A DNA stretch of 64,000 bases from Batrachochytrium dendrobatidis JAM81 (Eukaryota; Chytridiomycota; Chytridiomycetes; Rhizophydiales): assembly GCF_000203795.2 (NCBI RefSeq), contig NW_006281106.1:997302-1061301 (forward strand). Reading direction: 5' to 3'. Shown piece by piece: positions 46,777-59,437 of this stretch (its first letter is position 1; each line of letters opens with the position of its first letter). The translations under genes were made by a program, and so were the position numbers. The notes beneath the pieces were generated by a model. The model saw nothing but the letters and a program-made list of their open reading frames with translations. It made no database searches and was not told the DNA's origin.

Positions 46777-47072
46777 GATCGACTATTGTTTCTGAAATAA
46801 TGACAAACGTTCTAATGATAGTGATGGTTAACCCATAATCGGTTTATCAAATGATTATTTCAACATTCATGTCACGTGAACAAAACTGCACTTTTAACAG
46901 AGTCACGTGTGATTTCAAATCAAATCCAAAGCAACGCGCTGCAAAATGCATTCAAACTGCGTGTTTCAGAATGCGAGTTTTTCGTGTCAAATGGCCAGCT
47001 TTGCGTTTTACTCGACTGGCATCATCTTTGCTTGCTAGATCTACTGCTATCCGCCCTTGATTAACCCGATTC
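46777..47072. promoter_or_regulatory. Divergent ADP1/ALG12 promoter with two CACGTG boxes
   Basis: A 296-bp divergent region. It contains two CACGTG palindromes at 46873-46878 (within TCACGTGA) and 46904-46909, 31 bp apart, i.e. about three helical turns. CACGTG is the core site of bHLH factors such as Cbf1 or Pho4. A functional role is inferred. Confidence 0.55.
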
Positions 47073-48947
47073 ATGCCCAAAACTTCCACTCCAAAAAAAA
47101 AACCTGTCGCTGCTCCTCCTTTGGCTGCTAATGCCACAAAGACTATTTCGATACCTGCCTTTGTTCCTCACAAGGATGTAGATGCATCGTCACTTTTTGG
47201 TCGTATTCCTGCTGCTGTTTGGTTTGCTGCATTCCTATTAAGCATGCTTTTCCATCTTGAAACTGCTCCTTACTCCAAAGTAGAAGAATCCTTTCATACT
47301 CAAGCAGTCCACGACCTGATCTTTTATGGACCACACCAGCTTGCCAAATTCGATCATAAACTTTTCCCTGGTCCAGTAAAACGCACCTTTATTGGTTCGG
47401 TTCTTCTCTGGATAGCCACATTGCCAATCACTATTCCGGTCCTTCATATGCCAAACCTAGGGCTTTATCATCTGCTGCTACCGCATACCAAGATTGCATT
47501 CCAGTATCTTGTTCGCGCTGTCCTGGCTGCAACCATGGCAACATCACTCACTTGCATACATACTGCTGTCCGCAAGGTGCATGGTCATCTCATTGGAGGC
47601 TGGTTTTCTGTCTTGTGTCTATCGCAGTTTCATCTTATGTTTTGGGGATCTCGAACTCTATCCAATATTTTTGCACTGGTCTGCTTCAACATGGCCTTTG
47701 CCTATTGGATCAGATCTAATCTTGAAACTAAAGATAAAAAAAGCTTACCCATCGTCACTCCTTACTTTAAGCTCATGCTCTATTTTTTAGCCTTTGGATC
47801 TATTGTTTTCCGTGCAGAGCTGGCTCTCCCATCTGGTCTCATTATTACGGGTGAGTTGTTTGATACACAGCGGTTTACTCCACCTGCAATCATACTGATT
47901 GGCGCGGTTGCTGCAACTGCTTCGTTGAGCATCACTGTAGCTATCGACTCTTACTTTTGGGAAGAAGTTGGGGTTTGGCCTGAGCTAGAAAGTTTCATGT
48001 TTAATGTGGTTGAAGAACGATCCAAGGATTGGGGTGTGAGTTCGTATCACAGCTATTTTACATCTCTAGTTCCTCGTATTGCTCCATTGTCATTTGCAAT
48101 GTCTTTTGTGGCATGGCGATTTTCACGAAGTGCAGTGCATCGGTATTGGCGAGTGGTCTACGCATTTTTAGTCATTTATTCGATTCTTGCACACAAGGAA
48201 TGGCGATTTGTAATTTATGTTATGCCAATGCTGAATCTGATAGCTGCAATTGGCCTTGCACGTTTGTATGAAATGGCTCAGGGGATCAACCCCATTGTTT
48301 CCTATTCTGTTGATGAAACTAAACAAGAGCAGTCTGGTACGGTTACAAAGGATCCACTTCAGCCTAAACCACGATCACCTCCTACATTATCTCCAAGAGT
48401 TGCATCCCTGATTATTTTTGCAGTAAAGATGGGCTGCTTTGGACTCATGGTTATGTCGCTTGGTATGCTTTATGTGTCCAGCTTTAATTACCCAGGTGGC
48501 GAAGCATTTAGCCGTGTGCATCAGATTGTATTTGAACGATATCAAGGTAATCAAGCCAGCACGTTTGAATGCAATATCCACATTGACACATTTTCAGCCG
48601 TGTCGGGCGTCACCCGCTTTGGCGAGTGTTCGGATCATTTTCCTGTACGCTGCACCTACTCCAAGTATGAGAATCATACTACTTCAGCAGATTTTGTTGA
48701 TGCAGGATACACCTACTTGTTGACATCTGTTCCTGATTTTCACTTGACAGCCACAGTCGAGGGAAAACCTGTATGGAACATACTTGAAGCCGTAAATGGA
48801 TACGAAGATATAAGTATTGAGCCATTATTTGAATGGCAGATGGAGATGGTTGAGATACTGAGCAAGGGCGAATGGTCCAATCTGAGATTACCAGTGAAAC
48901 CAATTTTAAGTCCAAAGGTTTACATTCTTTCCAACACTTTAAAATAA
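47073..48947 (+). CDS. ALG12: ALG12: dolichyl-P-Man alpha-1,6-mannosyltransferase
   Basis: A single exon of 624 residues in the GT22 family. The enzyme adds the eighth mannose, in alpha-1,6 linkage, to the lipid-linked N-glycan precursor in the ER lumen. The luminal motif after the first helix reads APYSKVEESFHTQAVHD, with the acidic E-E typical of GT22 catalysis, followed by FPGPVKRTFIGS. Later motifs are VAIDSYFWEE and the HKEWRF signature in LAHKEWRFVIYVMP. Around ten hydrophobic helices are visible. The N-terminal 35 residues are Lys/Pro/Ala-rich and cytosolic. It is intron-free, unlike most neighbours. Confidence 0.93.
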   Translation: MPKTSTPKKKPVAAPPLAANATKTISIPAFVPHKDVDASSLFGRIPAAVWFAAFLLSMLFHLETAPYSKVEESFHTQAVHDLIFYGPHQLAKFDHKLFPGPVKRTFIGSVLLWIATLPITIPVLHMPNLGLYHLLLPHTKIAFQYLVRAVLAATMATSLTCIHTAVRKVHGHLIGGWFSVLCLSQFHLMFWGSRTLSNIFALVCFNMAFAYWIRSNLETKDKKSLPIVTPYFKLMLYFLAFGSIVFRAELALPSGLIITGELFDTQRFTPPAIILIGAVAATASLSITVAIDSYFWEEVGVWPELESFMFNVVEERSKDWGVSSYHSYFTSLVPRIAPLSFAMSFVAWRFSRSAVHRYWRVVYAFLVIYSILAHKEWRFVIYVMPMLNLIAAIGLARLYEMAQGINPIVSYSVDETKQEQSGTVTKDPLQPKPRSPPTLSPRVASLIIFAVKMGCFGLMVMSLGMLYVSSFNYPGGEAFSRVHQIVFERYQGNQASTFECNIHIDTFSAVSGVTRFGECSDHFPVRCTYSKYENHTTSADFVDAGYTYLLTSVPDFHLTATVEGKPVWNILEAVNGYEDISIEPLFEWQMEMVEILSKGEWSNLRLPVKPILSPKVYILSNTLK

Positions 48948-49000
48948 AGTTTATTTTATGGTTTCAATAGAGCACTTTGGACAATTGCTTGAAACATGAA

Positions 49001-49537
49001 TTATGTTGGTGAATCTGAAGCATCAAAATCAAAGATCATTCCAATATCTTCAGCAACAGCCCACAAATCTGTGGACGAAGGTGGGACATTACTGGTATTT
49101 ATAGTGTGTTCAAGTTCAGTCTGACCAGCAGCTAGATCTACATTCCCATCTGCTGGCCGATCAATTGGCTCCAAAAAGTGTTGTCTATCCAAATCACCAA
49201 AATGAAAGGGAGCGTTTGTATCGAGCTCCGCATGGCTCTGAGCAGTATCAGTAGAAGGAGCGCAAGTGGATACTGGCGTGGGTTCAACTGGAACATGGTA
49301 TAATGACGGATCCTGCTGTTTCAGTTGTGTCAAGAACTGGCTGCTTTCTATAGATTGCAGTTGTGCTCTCCAATAGGCTTCTTCATTACGCAGCGCACGA
49401 CGCTGAGCAGTAATCTTGGACTGTAAAGAGCTGACTGTGGACAGCTGCAAACTCAACTGATTCAGTAAAATGATCTTTTGCTTCCGCTTAACCCGGTCTG
49501 TCTCGTCAGTGTCATAGAGACCACTGGATGCATTCAT
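49001..49537 (-). CDS. Coiled-coil protein of unknown function
   Basis: A single exon of 178 residues from the ATG at 49537 (MNASSGLYDTDE). Residues about 12-80 form a likely coiled coil (RVKRKQKIILLNQLSLQLST, then SKITAQRRALRNEEAYWRAQ). The C-terminal half is acidic and Ser/Thr-rich and ends with a short aromatic-acidic patch (WAVAEDIGMIFDFDA). No family was recognised. It diverges from RPO41 across 168 bp. Confidence 0.65.
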   Translation of the reverse strand: MNASSGLYDTDETDRVKRKQKIILLNQLSLQLSTVSSLQSKITAQRRALRNEEAYWRAQLQSIESSQFLTQLKQQDPSLYHVPVEPTPVSTCAPSTDTAQSHAELDTNAPFHFGDLDRQHFLEPIDRPADGNVDLAAGQTELEHTINTSNVPPSSTDLWAVAEDIGMIFDFDASDSPT

Positions 49538-49705
49538 GGCTTCCAACTCTAGAAAAACTTGAGCTGGAATGAATGCTGTCTAGTCACGTGTAATAGTCTT
49601 GTGCTAGAAAGTCAATTATTTCTAAAAACTTTTTTGATCAATTCATCGTTGGCAGCCTGGCGTTGCATTTTTTATTTGACCTTCTCAAGCTTGTTTTATT
49701 ATCTC
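49538..49705. promoter_or_regulatory. Divergent promoter with CACGTG box upstream of RPO41
   Basis: 168 bp between the coiled-coil gene and RPO41, with one CACGTG at 49585-49590 in the context TAGTCACGTGTAATA. The same extended box (AGTCACGTGT) occurs at 46902 in the ADP1/ALG12 promoter. Confidence 0.5.
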
Positions 49706-52700
49706 ATGTATCGCAAGACTTTGACTGCTTCCAGAAGACAAAATAATCGGTTTCCTTTAATCTCTACTAGAATATCTCATCATGCCATAACTCTCGCCCA
49801 CATTGATGGGATCGCCAATGCTAATCTTCGCTGTTTGGCTGCTCATGCTTTTTTAATTCAATTTCATCCTCAAAGGTTTTATTCAGCTACGGCTGAAGCT
49901 CAAAACACTCCTTTGGCTCATTCTTCCATTGGTTCTGTTTCTAATTCAATTTCTGGTGGATCCCAACACATAAAGACTTTTACTAAATCCGTTCATCCGC
50001 ATGCTGCCACTTCAACCAAGCAAAAAGTCACTGCCGAAAACCTAATGATCCCTGAGCTGTTTTCTAGCTCAATTGTTAGTATGCCTACACCAAAAATTAT
50101 GCCAGCCTTTGATCCTCTCGATGCTATTTCTACTGCTCGCGCCATGTCCAAATTCAAACTTCGGGAGCAAATGACTTTAATTTATGCATGCGTTCAAACT
50201 GGTGACCTGGATCGGGCCGAGGTCGTCTTTAACAAAAGTCTTCGTTCTAATCCTACTGACATGATGTCTGAACTTCAGGCCCCATTAATCAATCGGTTTA
50301 TTGAAGCTCATTTGATCAAATGCTCCAAGTCGGATTCCAACAATCATTTTCAATCATCTGATGATTTATCACAGGATAGCGGAAATCATCAAGAGCGTGC
50401 TCAACGTTGGTATGAACGCATGTCTGAACTTCATGTCCAGAAAAATGTTGAAACATTCGCCATTTTATGCCATTACTTTTTATCTATTGGAGACATAGAA
50501 AAAGTAAAGTCGTTTATAGCTGATCTAGAGGCTGATGGATCGAGCCCGCAAAAACTTCTTGAAAGTCATAGATTTCATACACAGGACGCTCGTGCACCTC
50601 TTGAAGCTCTTTTACGTAGCATGGGAAAGTCTGTCGATGCAACAAATGAAATGTCCAATACTTCAGGCATCCCCGAGCTTGATGAGCTGATGATGTCAGT
50701 CTTGTCTGATTCCAACATTTCAAATACTGCCAAAAACAATAATGCCGATGTGGTACAGAATGATCTTGTTTCACTGGATTCTGCTATAGGCTCAGATTCT
50801 CTTTCAAAAACCGCCACGTTTACTCAACAAGAATTGGATATTATAGAAAAAGAGCGTGTCTCGGATCTTGAGTTTGTGTCTACAACAGGTGTCAGTATTT
50901 TGAAATCAGCTCTGTCCAAAATGAATGACACCCATGAAATGAGGCAGTACAATCGTCAGATGTGGTTGGAAGAACGTTCCTATGCAGCTGCATTGGAAAA
51001 GCAAAAAGAATTTATTAGTACACTTCCCACTAAAATTCGTCAACTTGCCCTTCTTCCAGCAAAGCTTATGGATACTTTGAGTCGAATGCTTGCACCAGTG
51101 ATTCAAGAAGAGCTCGATAAAATCAATGCTGGCCATAAATCTTTAGAAACGGGAATCATTATTCCCTTGTTGAAATTATTTTCTGTCAAGACACTTGCTT
51201 ATATCACCGTTCAGGAAGCTCTCAGAAATCCTTTTTTTAAAAGTAGCGAGACAAACAACGGGTTTCCTAGCAGTCATGTAAAATCAATTTCCATTGTCTC
51301 CAATATTGGCAATGCTTTAGAACGAGAACACAACACTACTCAATTGCAAAGCAAAGCCAATCAGAAAATAGCCAAACTCGAGTTTGGAATTCATATATTA
51401 CATACTACTGGTCGGCTTGCAGATTACACTACTCGAAAGATTGCTGCTGAAATGCTCAAGAAACAGACTCGACTCAATGACATTTGGGTTCCTAACTGGG
51501 GCGAAGAAGCAAAAGTCAAAATAGGCACGTTTCTTCTTCATCTTCTTGTTCAAGCGGGCAAAATAGCTGTCCAGGTTCCTGATCCAAACAAGCCTGGTCA
51601 TAAAATGAGTATGGATGTACCAGCTTTTGAGCACAAAGTTTTGTCTAGCTATGGAAAAACATATGGTTATATCATTCGACACGCGGCGGTCATGGAAATG
51701 ATGGAAAATGGATGTGCATCTGTACTACCACTACATCTTCCCATGTTGGTCCAGCCTCGACCGTGGCTTTCTTGCAACAGAGGTGGTTATTTGCAGCATG
51801 GATCCCAACTGGTTCGTATTTTAAACAACCCAGAGCATAGAGAGTATCTTAAAGCTGCAGATGAGGCAAATCATTTGCCCTTGGTTCTACGAGCTGTGGA
51901 TAAACTAGGTTCAACGGCATGGGTGATCAATCCAATTATATACAAGGTTGCATCGACGTTTTGGAATAAAAAGGAATCAGCACCATCAATTCCCAAGCCG
52001 ATTGTCATCCCAGAAATACCTAAGCCGTCCGACTACGATACAAACCCTGATGCCAGATGGAAATATATCAAAAAAAACACAAAGCGATTGCAGCAGATCA
52101 GTAATAACCATTCTCAGCGATGTGATCTCAACTATAAAATGGAGATTGCAAGAAAATATCTAGGAGAAACCATATTTTTCCCTCACAATCTCGACTTTAG
52201 AGGGCGTGCCTATCCCATGCCGCCCAATCTAAATCATATTGGAAATGATCTTTGTCGCGGGCTTTTGAAATTTAAAGTGGCAAAGCCATTGGGAGAAAAC
52301 GGCATGAGATGGCTCAAGATCCAAGTATCTAACTTGGCTGGGAATGACAAGGCATCATTGGATAACAGAGCCAAGTTTGCAGAGGATCATCGAAAGGATA
52401 TTATTGATTCAGCAGAGCATCCGTTGGATGGCAAGCGATGGTGGTTAAAGTCTGAAAATCCGTGGCAGCTTTTGGCAACTTGTATAGAGCTCAATCAAGC
52501 TTGGAAATGCGATAACCCGCTTGAGTTCATGTCATCTATTCATATCCATCAAGACGGTAGCTGTAACGGTTTGCAGCATTATGCAGCACTTGGAGGCGAC
52601 GTGGATGGTGCAAAAGTAGTTAATCTGACACGATCCGAAGTACCACAAGATGTATATAGCAGTGTATCCAATCAGGTTATGAAGCTTGTTAAGCAACAGG

Positions 52701-53983
52701 CAGAACAAAACGTACCCGAAGCGCTGTTGCTTCTCAATCGTATTAATCGTAAACTTGTTAAACAGACTGTCATGACAAATACCTATGGCATTACCTTTTC
52801 TGGTGCCCACGATCAAGTGCGAAATCGTCTTTTAGAGGCACGTGTCAAAGAAAGTGGGGACAAAGCTCTTACGGACGAACAGCTTCATGCATGTGCGCTG
52901 TTTGCTACACGACTTATTTTTCAATCTATGGGAACTATTTTTGAAGGTATACTAGCTTAAATATATGTACGTGGTTAAATGTGCAATATACTTATCTTTG
53001 ATCATGTAGGCGCGCGAGCTATTCAAGTATGGCTAAACGAAACGGCCAATATCATTGCAAAGAGTATTCCGGCAGAAGACATTCCGCCACAGCAGCTTCA
53101 AGACTCGTTGGCTTTGGAACAGATGGGTCTTCTACCCAAATCCACTATTGTATTAGAAAAAGAACGAAAATTGCTTCAAAAGGAATTGCTTAAGCCACTG
53201 CCTGATTCAAAAGAAACCATGTCCGAGTTTTCATTTTTGGAAGAGGCAGTTAGAGCAGATCATGATTCAAAAACTGGTATGGCTAAAGGTTCCGTGTCAG
53301 ATGTAGATTCTTCCAAGTCCAACAAGGCAATGATGATGGCGTTGACTGAGAAACCGACTCTTACCATTAAGCCAAAGAAGGATAATGGAGTACCTGCAAG
53401 AATGACAAGCGTGATTTGGACCACACCTTTAGGATTTCCCATTGTACAGCCATATCGCTCGCACGAAACAGCTGAAATCAAAACAGCTATGCAGTCATTT
53501 ACCATTTACAATCATAATGATCCAGCACCGGTCAATGCACGAAAGCAATCGACGGCCTTTCCACCCAATTTCATTCATTCATTAGATGCATCACACATGA
53601 TGCTCTCTGCGATTGCGTGCGATGCAAGCAATATTGAATTTGCAGCAGTGCATGATTCGTATTGGACCCATGCATGCGATGTGGATGAGATGAACAAGAT
53701 TCTTCGCGAAGCTTTTGTACGATTGCACTCTGAAAACATCATGATTCGACTACGAGAAGAGTTAATTGAGCGATACAAGACTCAAAAGGTTATGGTAAAA
53801 GTACCCATCAAAGGAGATCGAAACGTTGAGATGTGGAACCAACACCTTTTAGCGACTGGACGAAAACAAAAGAAAAAGGAAAGTAGTGTGGTTGCATGGG
53901 TAGATATTGCATTTGATGAATTGCCCAAACGGGGAGCTTTTGATATTCAGCAAGTTCGTGATAGTATTTACTTTTTTCATTAA
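49706..53983 (+). CDS. RPO41: Mitochondrial RNA polymerase (RPO41)
   Basis: Two exons (49706-52946 and 53010-53983; intron 63 bp, GT-AG) encode 1,404 residues. This single-subunit T7-like polymerase transcribes mitochondrial DNA. The ATG at 49706 begins MYRKTLTASRRQNNRFPLIS, basic and free of acidic residues, as a mitochondrial presequence should be. A helical, PPR-like N-terminal region follows. Catalytic motifs are HNLDFRGRAYPMPPNLNHIG, then QDGSCNGLQHYAALGGD near residue 948 with the first catalytic Asp. The fingers helix reads RKLVKQTVMTNTYGITFSG. The second catalytic Asp is in HDSYWTHACD near residue 1294. The last residues are SIYFFH. Residues roughly 1040-1180 hold a longer acidic insertion than minimal phage enzymes. 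Confidence 0.97.
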
Positions 53984-54008
53984 TTGGAATTTAAGGATAA
54001 AAATAAAC

Positions 54009-54085
54009 CAAAATGGAATCAAATTGGAATCAAATTGGAATCAAATTGGAATCAAATTGGAATCAAAATTGAAACCAAATTGACA
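54009..54085. repeat. Short tandem repeat, 11-bp period
   Basis: Five near-perfect units of AATTGGAATCA followed by two decayed units (AAAATTGAAACC, AAATTGACA). It sits 25 bp after the RPO41 stop, in the 3' UTR or spacer before NST1. Confidence 0.9.
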
Positions 54086-54185
54086 TTTCAGTAAAACAAC
54101 AATCTCGAGTGGATTTTGATAAAGTTGCCAATTGATGGATTTCTTTATTTAAACACTTACTGCACTTTGACGATTGACTTGGCTA

Positions 54186-57100
54186 ATGCAGAGTGTTTCT
54201 TCCAATAAAACTCACCACAGTGGTGGAGTAGCAACTGCAGCAGCAGCTGCTGTTGCTGCAACTGCACAGAGCAACTCTTCAACTGCACATAACAACACTT
54301 TAGTTGCTTCTTGTCATCCTAGTCAATCCCCATCTGCTGCTCACACATCACTCTCACCAGCATTACTGGACTTGAAAACTGCTGCTTCCAGAGTTCATGC
54401 TTTGGTCGGTTCTTCTAAAGCGTCTTCCAGAATTCATTCTCCATTCCTGTCGGAACTTACTGCAACGCCATGTCTCGACTCAACTATTCCTCCTCAACCA
54501 ACCACTACAACCGGTCGAAAGAAAAAGGTTCGACAATCAGTTTTTTCATTTGGTCATGTAGAGCATTTCAATGTTTGCCATAAGCTGTTGCTGTTGGAAA
54601 TATACAAAGCTTGGGTTGATTCTCATGTTTTGATCATCTTCCGAAATGTGTTCGTTTAAATGTCTTGCACTGGATGATTCCAATTCAAAGTTGATCTACT
54701 TTGGATTATGGTTAAGCTTGCCAAAAATTATCAATTCATCTGTAGAGCAAATGTGCTTTTGGTTTAGTTGTGGTTGTTGTTTTAATAGACTTTGGGTACT
54801 TGTGCAGCATGAATTATTGACTGTGATTTGAAATTCAATCAAATCGTTACAACTCTAATCCCAATTAAATAAGCGACTTTTGTGGATTGAGTCGTCTACA
54901 CACATACTAAACTGGAATTCTGTTGGAATGGGTGCTTTCAACTATATCAAGTATGCAATGAACGCTCATTCATGTCATAGGCTTTCATATTCACCGACTT
55001 TGTACGGTGCAAATGGATTTGAAATACTACACTTGACTGATACTGACAACGTTAAAGTTTGGTTTTTCCCAATTCCAAAAATTCATATCTTGTTGATTCT
55101 CAATTTACTGATTTCATCAAATTGTATAGATGTACTAATCCTTTGTCAACCCAAAATCTTTGATGAATTATAGAAGAAAAAGAACGTAGTAGCAAATGAT
55201 TCAAACGGCCAGTTAGATTATCGGTCTGGGCCACATAGCATACATAACGATGGTTTGTTATACTTTTTCCAACACTCTCATAGTCTAGTTGAATACAAGG
55301 CTTTACTGTTGGATCAATTCCACTTGGTCACTCACACTGATTATTTTTTAATTAGTGAATGCATTTAGTTATGGAGACCATAATCATGTGCATAATTCAT
55401 CCAACATAAGTGGAAGTAAGAAAAAGAAGGGGAAAGTTTCACATCCAGGAGCCAGTTTAGATCACTATCATCTACACCACCCCTATCAACACCCTAATAA
55501 TAACTCTAGCAATAATAGTGTATTTGGTGGTAAACCAGATGATATCTGGTATGCTGGGGACGCTGCCGAACGCTCACGTCTACGAGATTTCTGGCTACAA
55601 CTCAGCGAAGAAGACCGAGGTGCACTGGTCAAATTGGAAAAAGAAGCTGTATTAAAAAAAGTTCGAGACCAGCAAAAACAAACTTGTTCTTGCCATGTAT
55701 GCGGACGTCGGAGGTAATTTTGACTATATAGATATATTTATTGCTCATGTCGGTTTGCAACCAGCTGAGCAGAAGGCGAACCTGACACATACATCATTCA
55801 ACTTTTTTGCTGTATAATACGATTTCAACCAATAGGATGGTGCTTGGAGAAGAATTAGAGGAACTTTATGATGCTTATTATAACGAACTACAGCAGTTTG
55901 CCAACGATCATAATGCAGGAACACCGAGCAAGCAGCATCCCCACCACGCTTCTTATTGCCATAACGAAGACGATATTCATGATGAAAATTGTGATGCTGA
56001 AAGCGACGATAGTGGTATTCTTGAGTTTGGAACTAGTCTAACTGTCAAGGGTGAGTTATTTTGATACTATAATGACGGCTTAGTATTCAAGACTGCTTTG
56101 AATGCTCGGTATGCTGATTTTCATTGAATGATGAATTATACAAACAGGCGGGATCTTAACAGTCGCTGACGATTTTCTTAAAAACGATGGACAAAAGTTT
56201 TTGAATTTAATGGAGCAGCTTTCTCAAAGGCGACTTCAATCTTCAAACGAAGAGGACGAATTTGCTGGGATGAGTCCACCCAATGATGTAGGATATGACG
56301 ATTACAATGAAGATGATGAGGATGAATTTTCGGCTGATGGACCGGTTAGTTATATTTTTGATTGCTACGCTTACTTTAATTGGATGTATAAAGGTCTAAT
56401 TTTTCTGGATTTCAATCAACTAGGACTATCTAACGGAACAACAGCGCAAGGAAGAAGGTCGTCGCATGTTTCAAATTTTTGCTGCCAAAATGTTTGAGCA
56501 GCGTGTTCTAGCAGCATATCATGAAAAAGTAAGTTGAATAATGATTTAATTGACCAGCTACTCCAATTAAATTCTTACTCGTGCACATTTATACATTTAA
56601 ATGTATAGCTTTCTCAGGAGCGCCAGAACCGTTTGATTGAGGAGCTAGAAGCTGAGGAGCGTGAGCAGCAAGAACAAGAAAGGGCTAAACAGGAGGAAAG
56701 GGAGAGAAAAAAGGCACAGAGGCAGTATGTATATATTGGCTTTGTTTGAAAACTTGCTTCCAATCACTGATTTTAGGTATATTTTTATGGCATATACCGT
56801 AATTTAAATTAATAGAGCCATTCAAAAGAAAAAGGAAGAGGAAAAGATAAGACTCGAAGAGGAAAGGCTGGCTCAACAGCGCGCAGAAGAGGAAAGAGTT
56901 GAAAAAGAACGGTATGTCTTTAAACGTTGTCAGCATAATGACCAGATGGTGCAGTTATTCCAAGAAAATTGAGGGTTTATGATTATTTTTCACTGACGAT
57001 TCTGTATTTTATGTGTGTTAGCCAACTCTTGCTTGCTGAACGGGCCAAGCGAGATGCTGAGCTAAAGCAGCAACAGATAGAACAGGAAAGGGCGTTTCAA

Positions 57101-59437
57101 GAAGTTGAACGTACACGCAAGAACGAAGAGAAGCGGAAGAAAAAGGAGATGGAGGAAGAAAGTCGCAAACAGCGGCAACGTGAAGCTACTGAAAAGCTGA
57201 ATCAGGATCGAGCACGCTTGAAGCAGGAGAAGCAGGACCGAAAAGAGCGTGAGCGCAAAGAGGCTGCTGCAAACTCTGTCAAGAATATTGCTGATGTGGC
57301 CGTAGCTGTTGTAGCAGCCCGTCAAGCCTTGTCCACCAGTGTTCCACCAACTACTGGAAAGCAGTTCAAAAACGATCCTGTCGCGATCCCTCAGGCTCCC
57401 TCATCAGTAAACTCTTCCAGTGCATCAACCACTGAGCCACCAAAATCACTCTCCACTGGATCTCCGACTTCTCACTGCAGCCCACCTTCCAGCGCTGTCG
57501 ATTTTCAGCGGAGCAAGCAAGGTAAACAAGGCAAACATGCCAAGTCATTGGTTGGTTTACACCCACTTCCACCAAAGCCAATGCCCACAGCTACTATCGC
57601 TAATGGAGATCAGTCGAATCGATCAAATCAAAGACAAAATGCAAAACTCTCATCTGCCTCGGCTCGTCCACTTCCTACAACACAAGCTTCTGCTACTTTA
57701 AATCAAACCATATCTCAACTAGCGCAAAAATTGGAAGATACCAAAGTTTCGCCTTGTCCTGCTCCACCACTGTCGCAATCCATTTCCTCTCGCTCTCTGC
57801 ACCAATATTCACCAATTCACGCACAATCTCAAGCAACACTCACACAACCTGTTTCTTCCAGTATACCATCAACCGCGCCTGGTACAGAGCAGTTGTTTTC
57901 GGCCTTTTCCCATATATATAGCAATCATATTCCTGCCGATTCGACTCATGGCAGACAGACACCATTTATTCCACTTCATGTTTCTTCAGGCCCATCTCAA
58001 ACTCTTTTTGGTCATACCGATCCCATCCAACCTACTTTTCATCCGCCACATATGAGTGTAAATGGATTGTCTGACACGATGCCCACTGCAAATTTACATG
58101 ATCAGTCGAGTTTTTTTATTCCTGGGCCATCTTTTGAACATCCCGACATGCGTTTTGATCAGCACGATTTGCATACTAGACCGCAGCCGCTGTCGCTTAA
58201 TGAGCGTATAGATATTCTTGGCTCAGGCAATTCGAATATGAGACATGCGCCAATCCAACGACCTTGTGCTAACCATTTTTCTGGACTATCTAATCCCAGT
58301 CTTATGAATGACGCAAATGCACCACAGGCATGGGGAGCATCAAACACTCCTGTTTCTGCTCCTGGTAATGCATTTTCATACGGCGGGCTATATGGACATT
58401 TAAATACATTTGGTTCGCCAGGCGAGGAGTTTTCTCGGCTAGATCGTGTTGAAGGAGTCGGTCTTGGAGCAATTGGAATGAACAAGCCACTTTTACAGCA
58501 GCAGCAACAACCACTGCCGGCATTTCCATTTCAGCAACGCAGAGGGTCGCATCGCATTTTTGCTGCCGAGCCCGAATCCAATGCAATTTCTACCACAACG
58601 GCTGTATCTGTGCCATCACGATGGAGTACAGCAACTCAGATCCCTGTTGCACATGGGGTGACTGTTGGATCTGGAATCAAATCTTTGTTGCCAGGAAATG
58701 CATCATTTCATGCTAGTCCTCCTCCTGGTCTAGGGATGAGCGCTTCTACCGAGTTGGCTCGTGGTACCTCTGGATTAGGATTAGTCATGCCAGGTGCACC
58801 AACAGCTCGAATAAACTCTCATATGGATGTGAATGCGTACTTGTCTATAATCCAAGAGCCGACAAGTATTGCCAATCACGTATGGGGTACGTTATCTCGA
58901 CTGTGATATTGGTTGCCACGACATTGTTTGAGATGATTGACTGTTTTTGAGATATTTCATAACCGGGGTGATTGACATTGCTTTCTTTTCATATTTTTAC
59001 GACTCATCTTGTTCTTAGATATACCACTACAAGCACGACGTCCTTCACCGACATTTGCCTCGACATTTTCTCAACGGCCTATGGTTAATTCTGGAGGTGG
59101 GGTAAATGCACTAGGAGGTCTATCTACCTTTGCTTCTATATCACAGGGACATCCATCCACAGCAATGGGAGTTCCACCACGTCAGTCTTCACCCACAATC
59201 GGCAATACTGATCTTTACACATCAAATGCATTTTTTCCCGATCCCATCTCATCCCTGACTGACCGGTTTAAGAGCGTTCAAGGAGGCCCAGGCAACCTTA
59301 CCCTGTCAACTGGACTGGCATCACCCACCGTATCACAACCTACGCATGACATGCAAGATTGGCAGCGACAACGTAATGGGTCATTGAATAGCAAGGAAAC
59401 CACTGCGGAAGAGTGGCCTCATTCTGCGTTCAACTAG
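54186..59437 (+). CDS. NST1: NST1-like stress response protein
   Basis: About ten exons encode about 1,300 residues. The first exon (ATG at 54186) is Ala/Ser-rich and ends GRKKK. It joins KKKNVVAND at 55174 across a 646-bp intron with a weak donor (GTTCGA). The conserved core follows: [20 protein letters not shown], then [40 protein letters not shown] and [20 protein letters not shown]. Next come [20 protein letters not shown] and a long charged coiled coil (ERERKKAQR, then [17 protein letters not shown] runs). The C-terminus is Pro/Ser/Gln-rich. The order matches fungal NST1, whose yeast member contributes to salt-stress tolerance and interacts with splicing factor Msl1. NST1 faces the eIF2 gamma gene tail to tail. 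Confidence 0.9.

Noticed and set aside
49559..49705. N-terminal extension of RPO41 to 49559
   Set aside because: That frame starts with TTG; the first ATG at 49706 gives a good mitochondrial presequence.
49706..53983. Phage-like or linear-plasmid RNA polymerase
   Set aside because: The long PPR-like N-terminus, presequence and spliceosomal intron fit nuclear-encoded RPO41.
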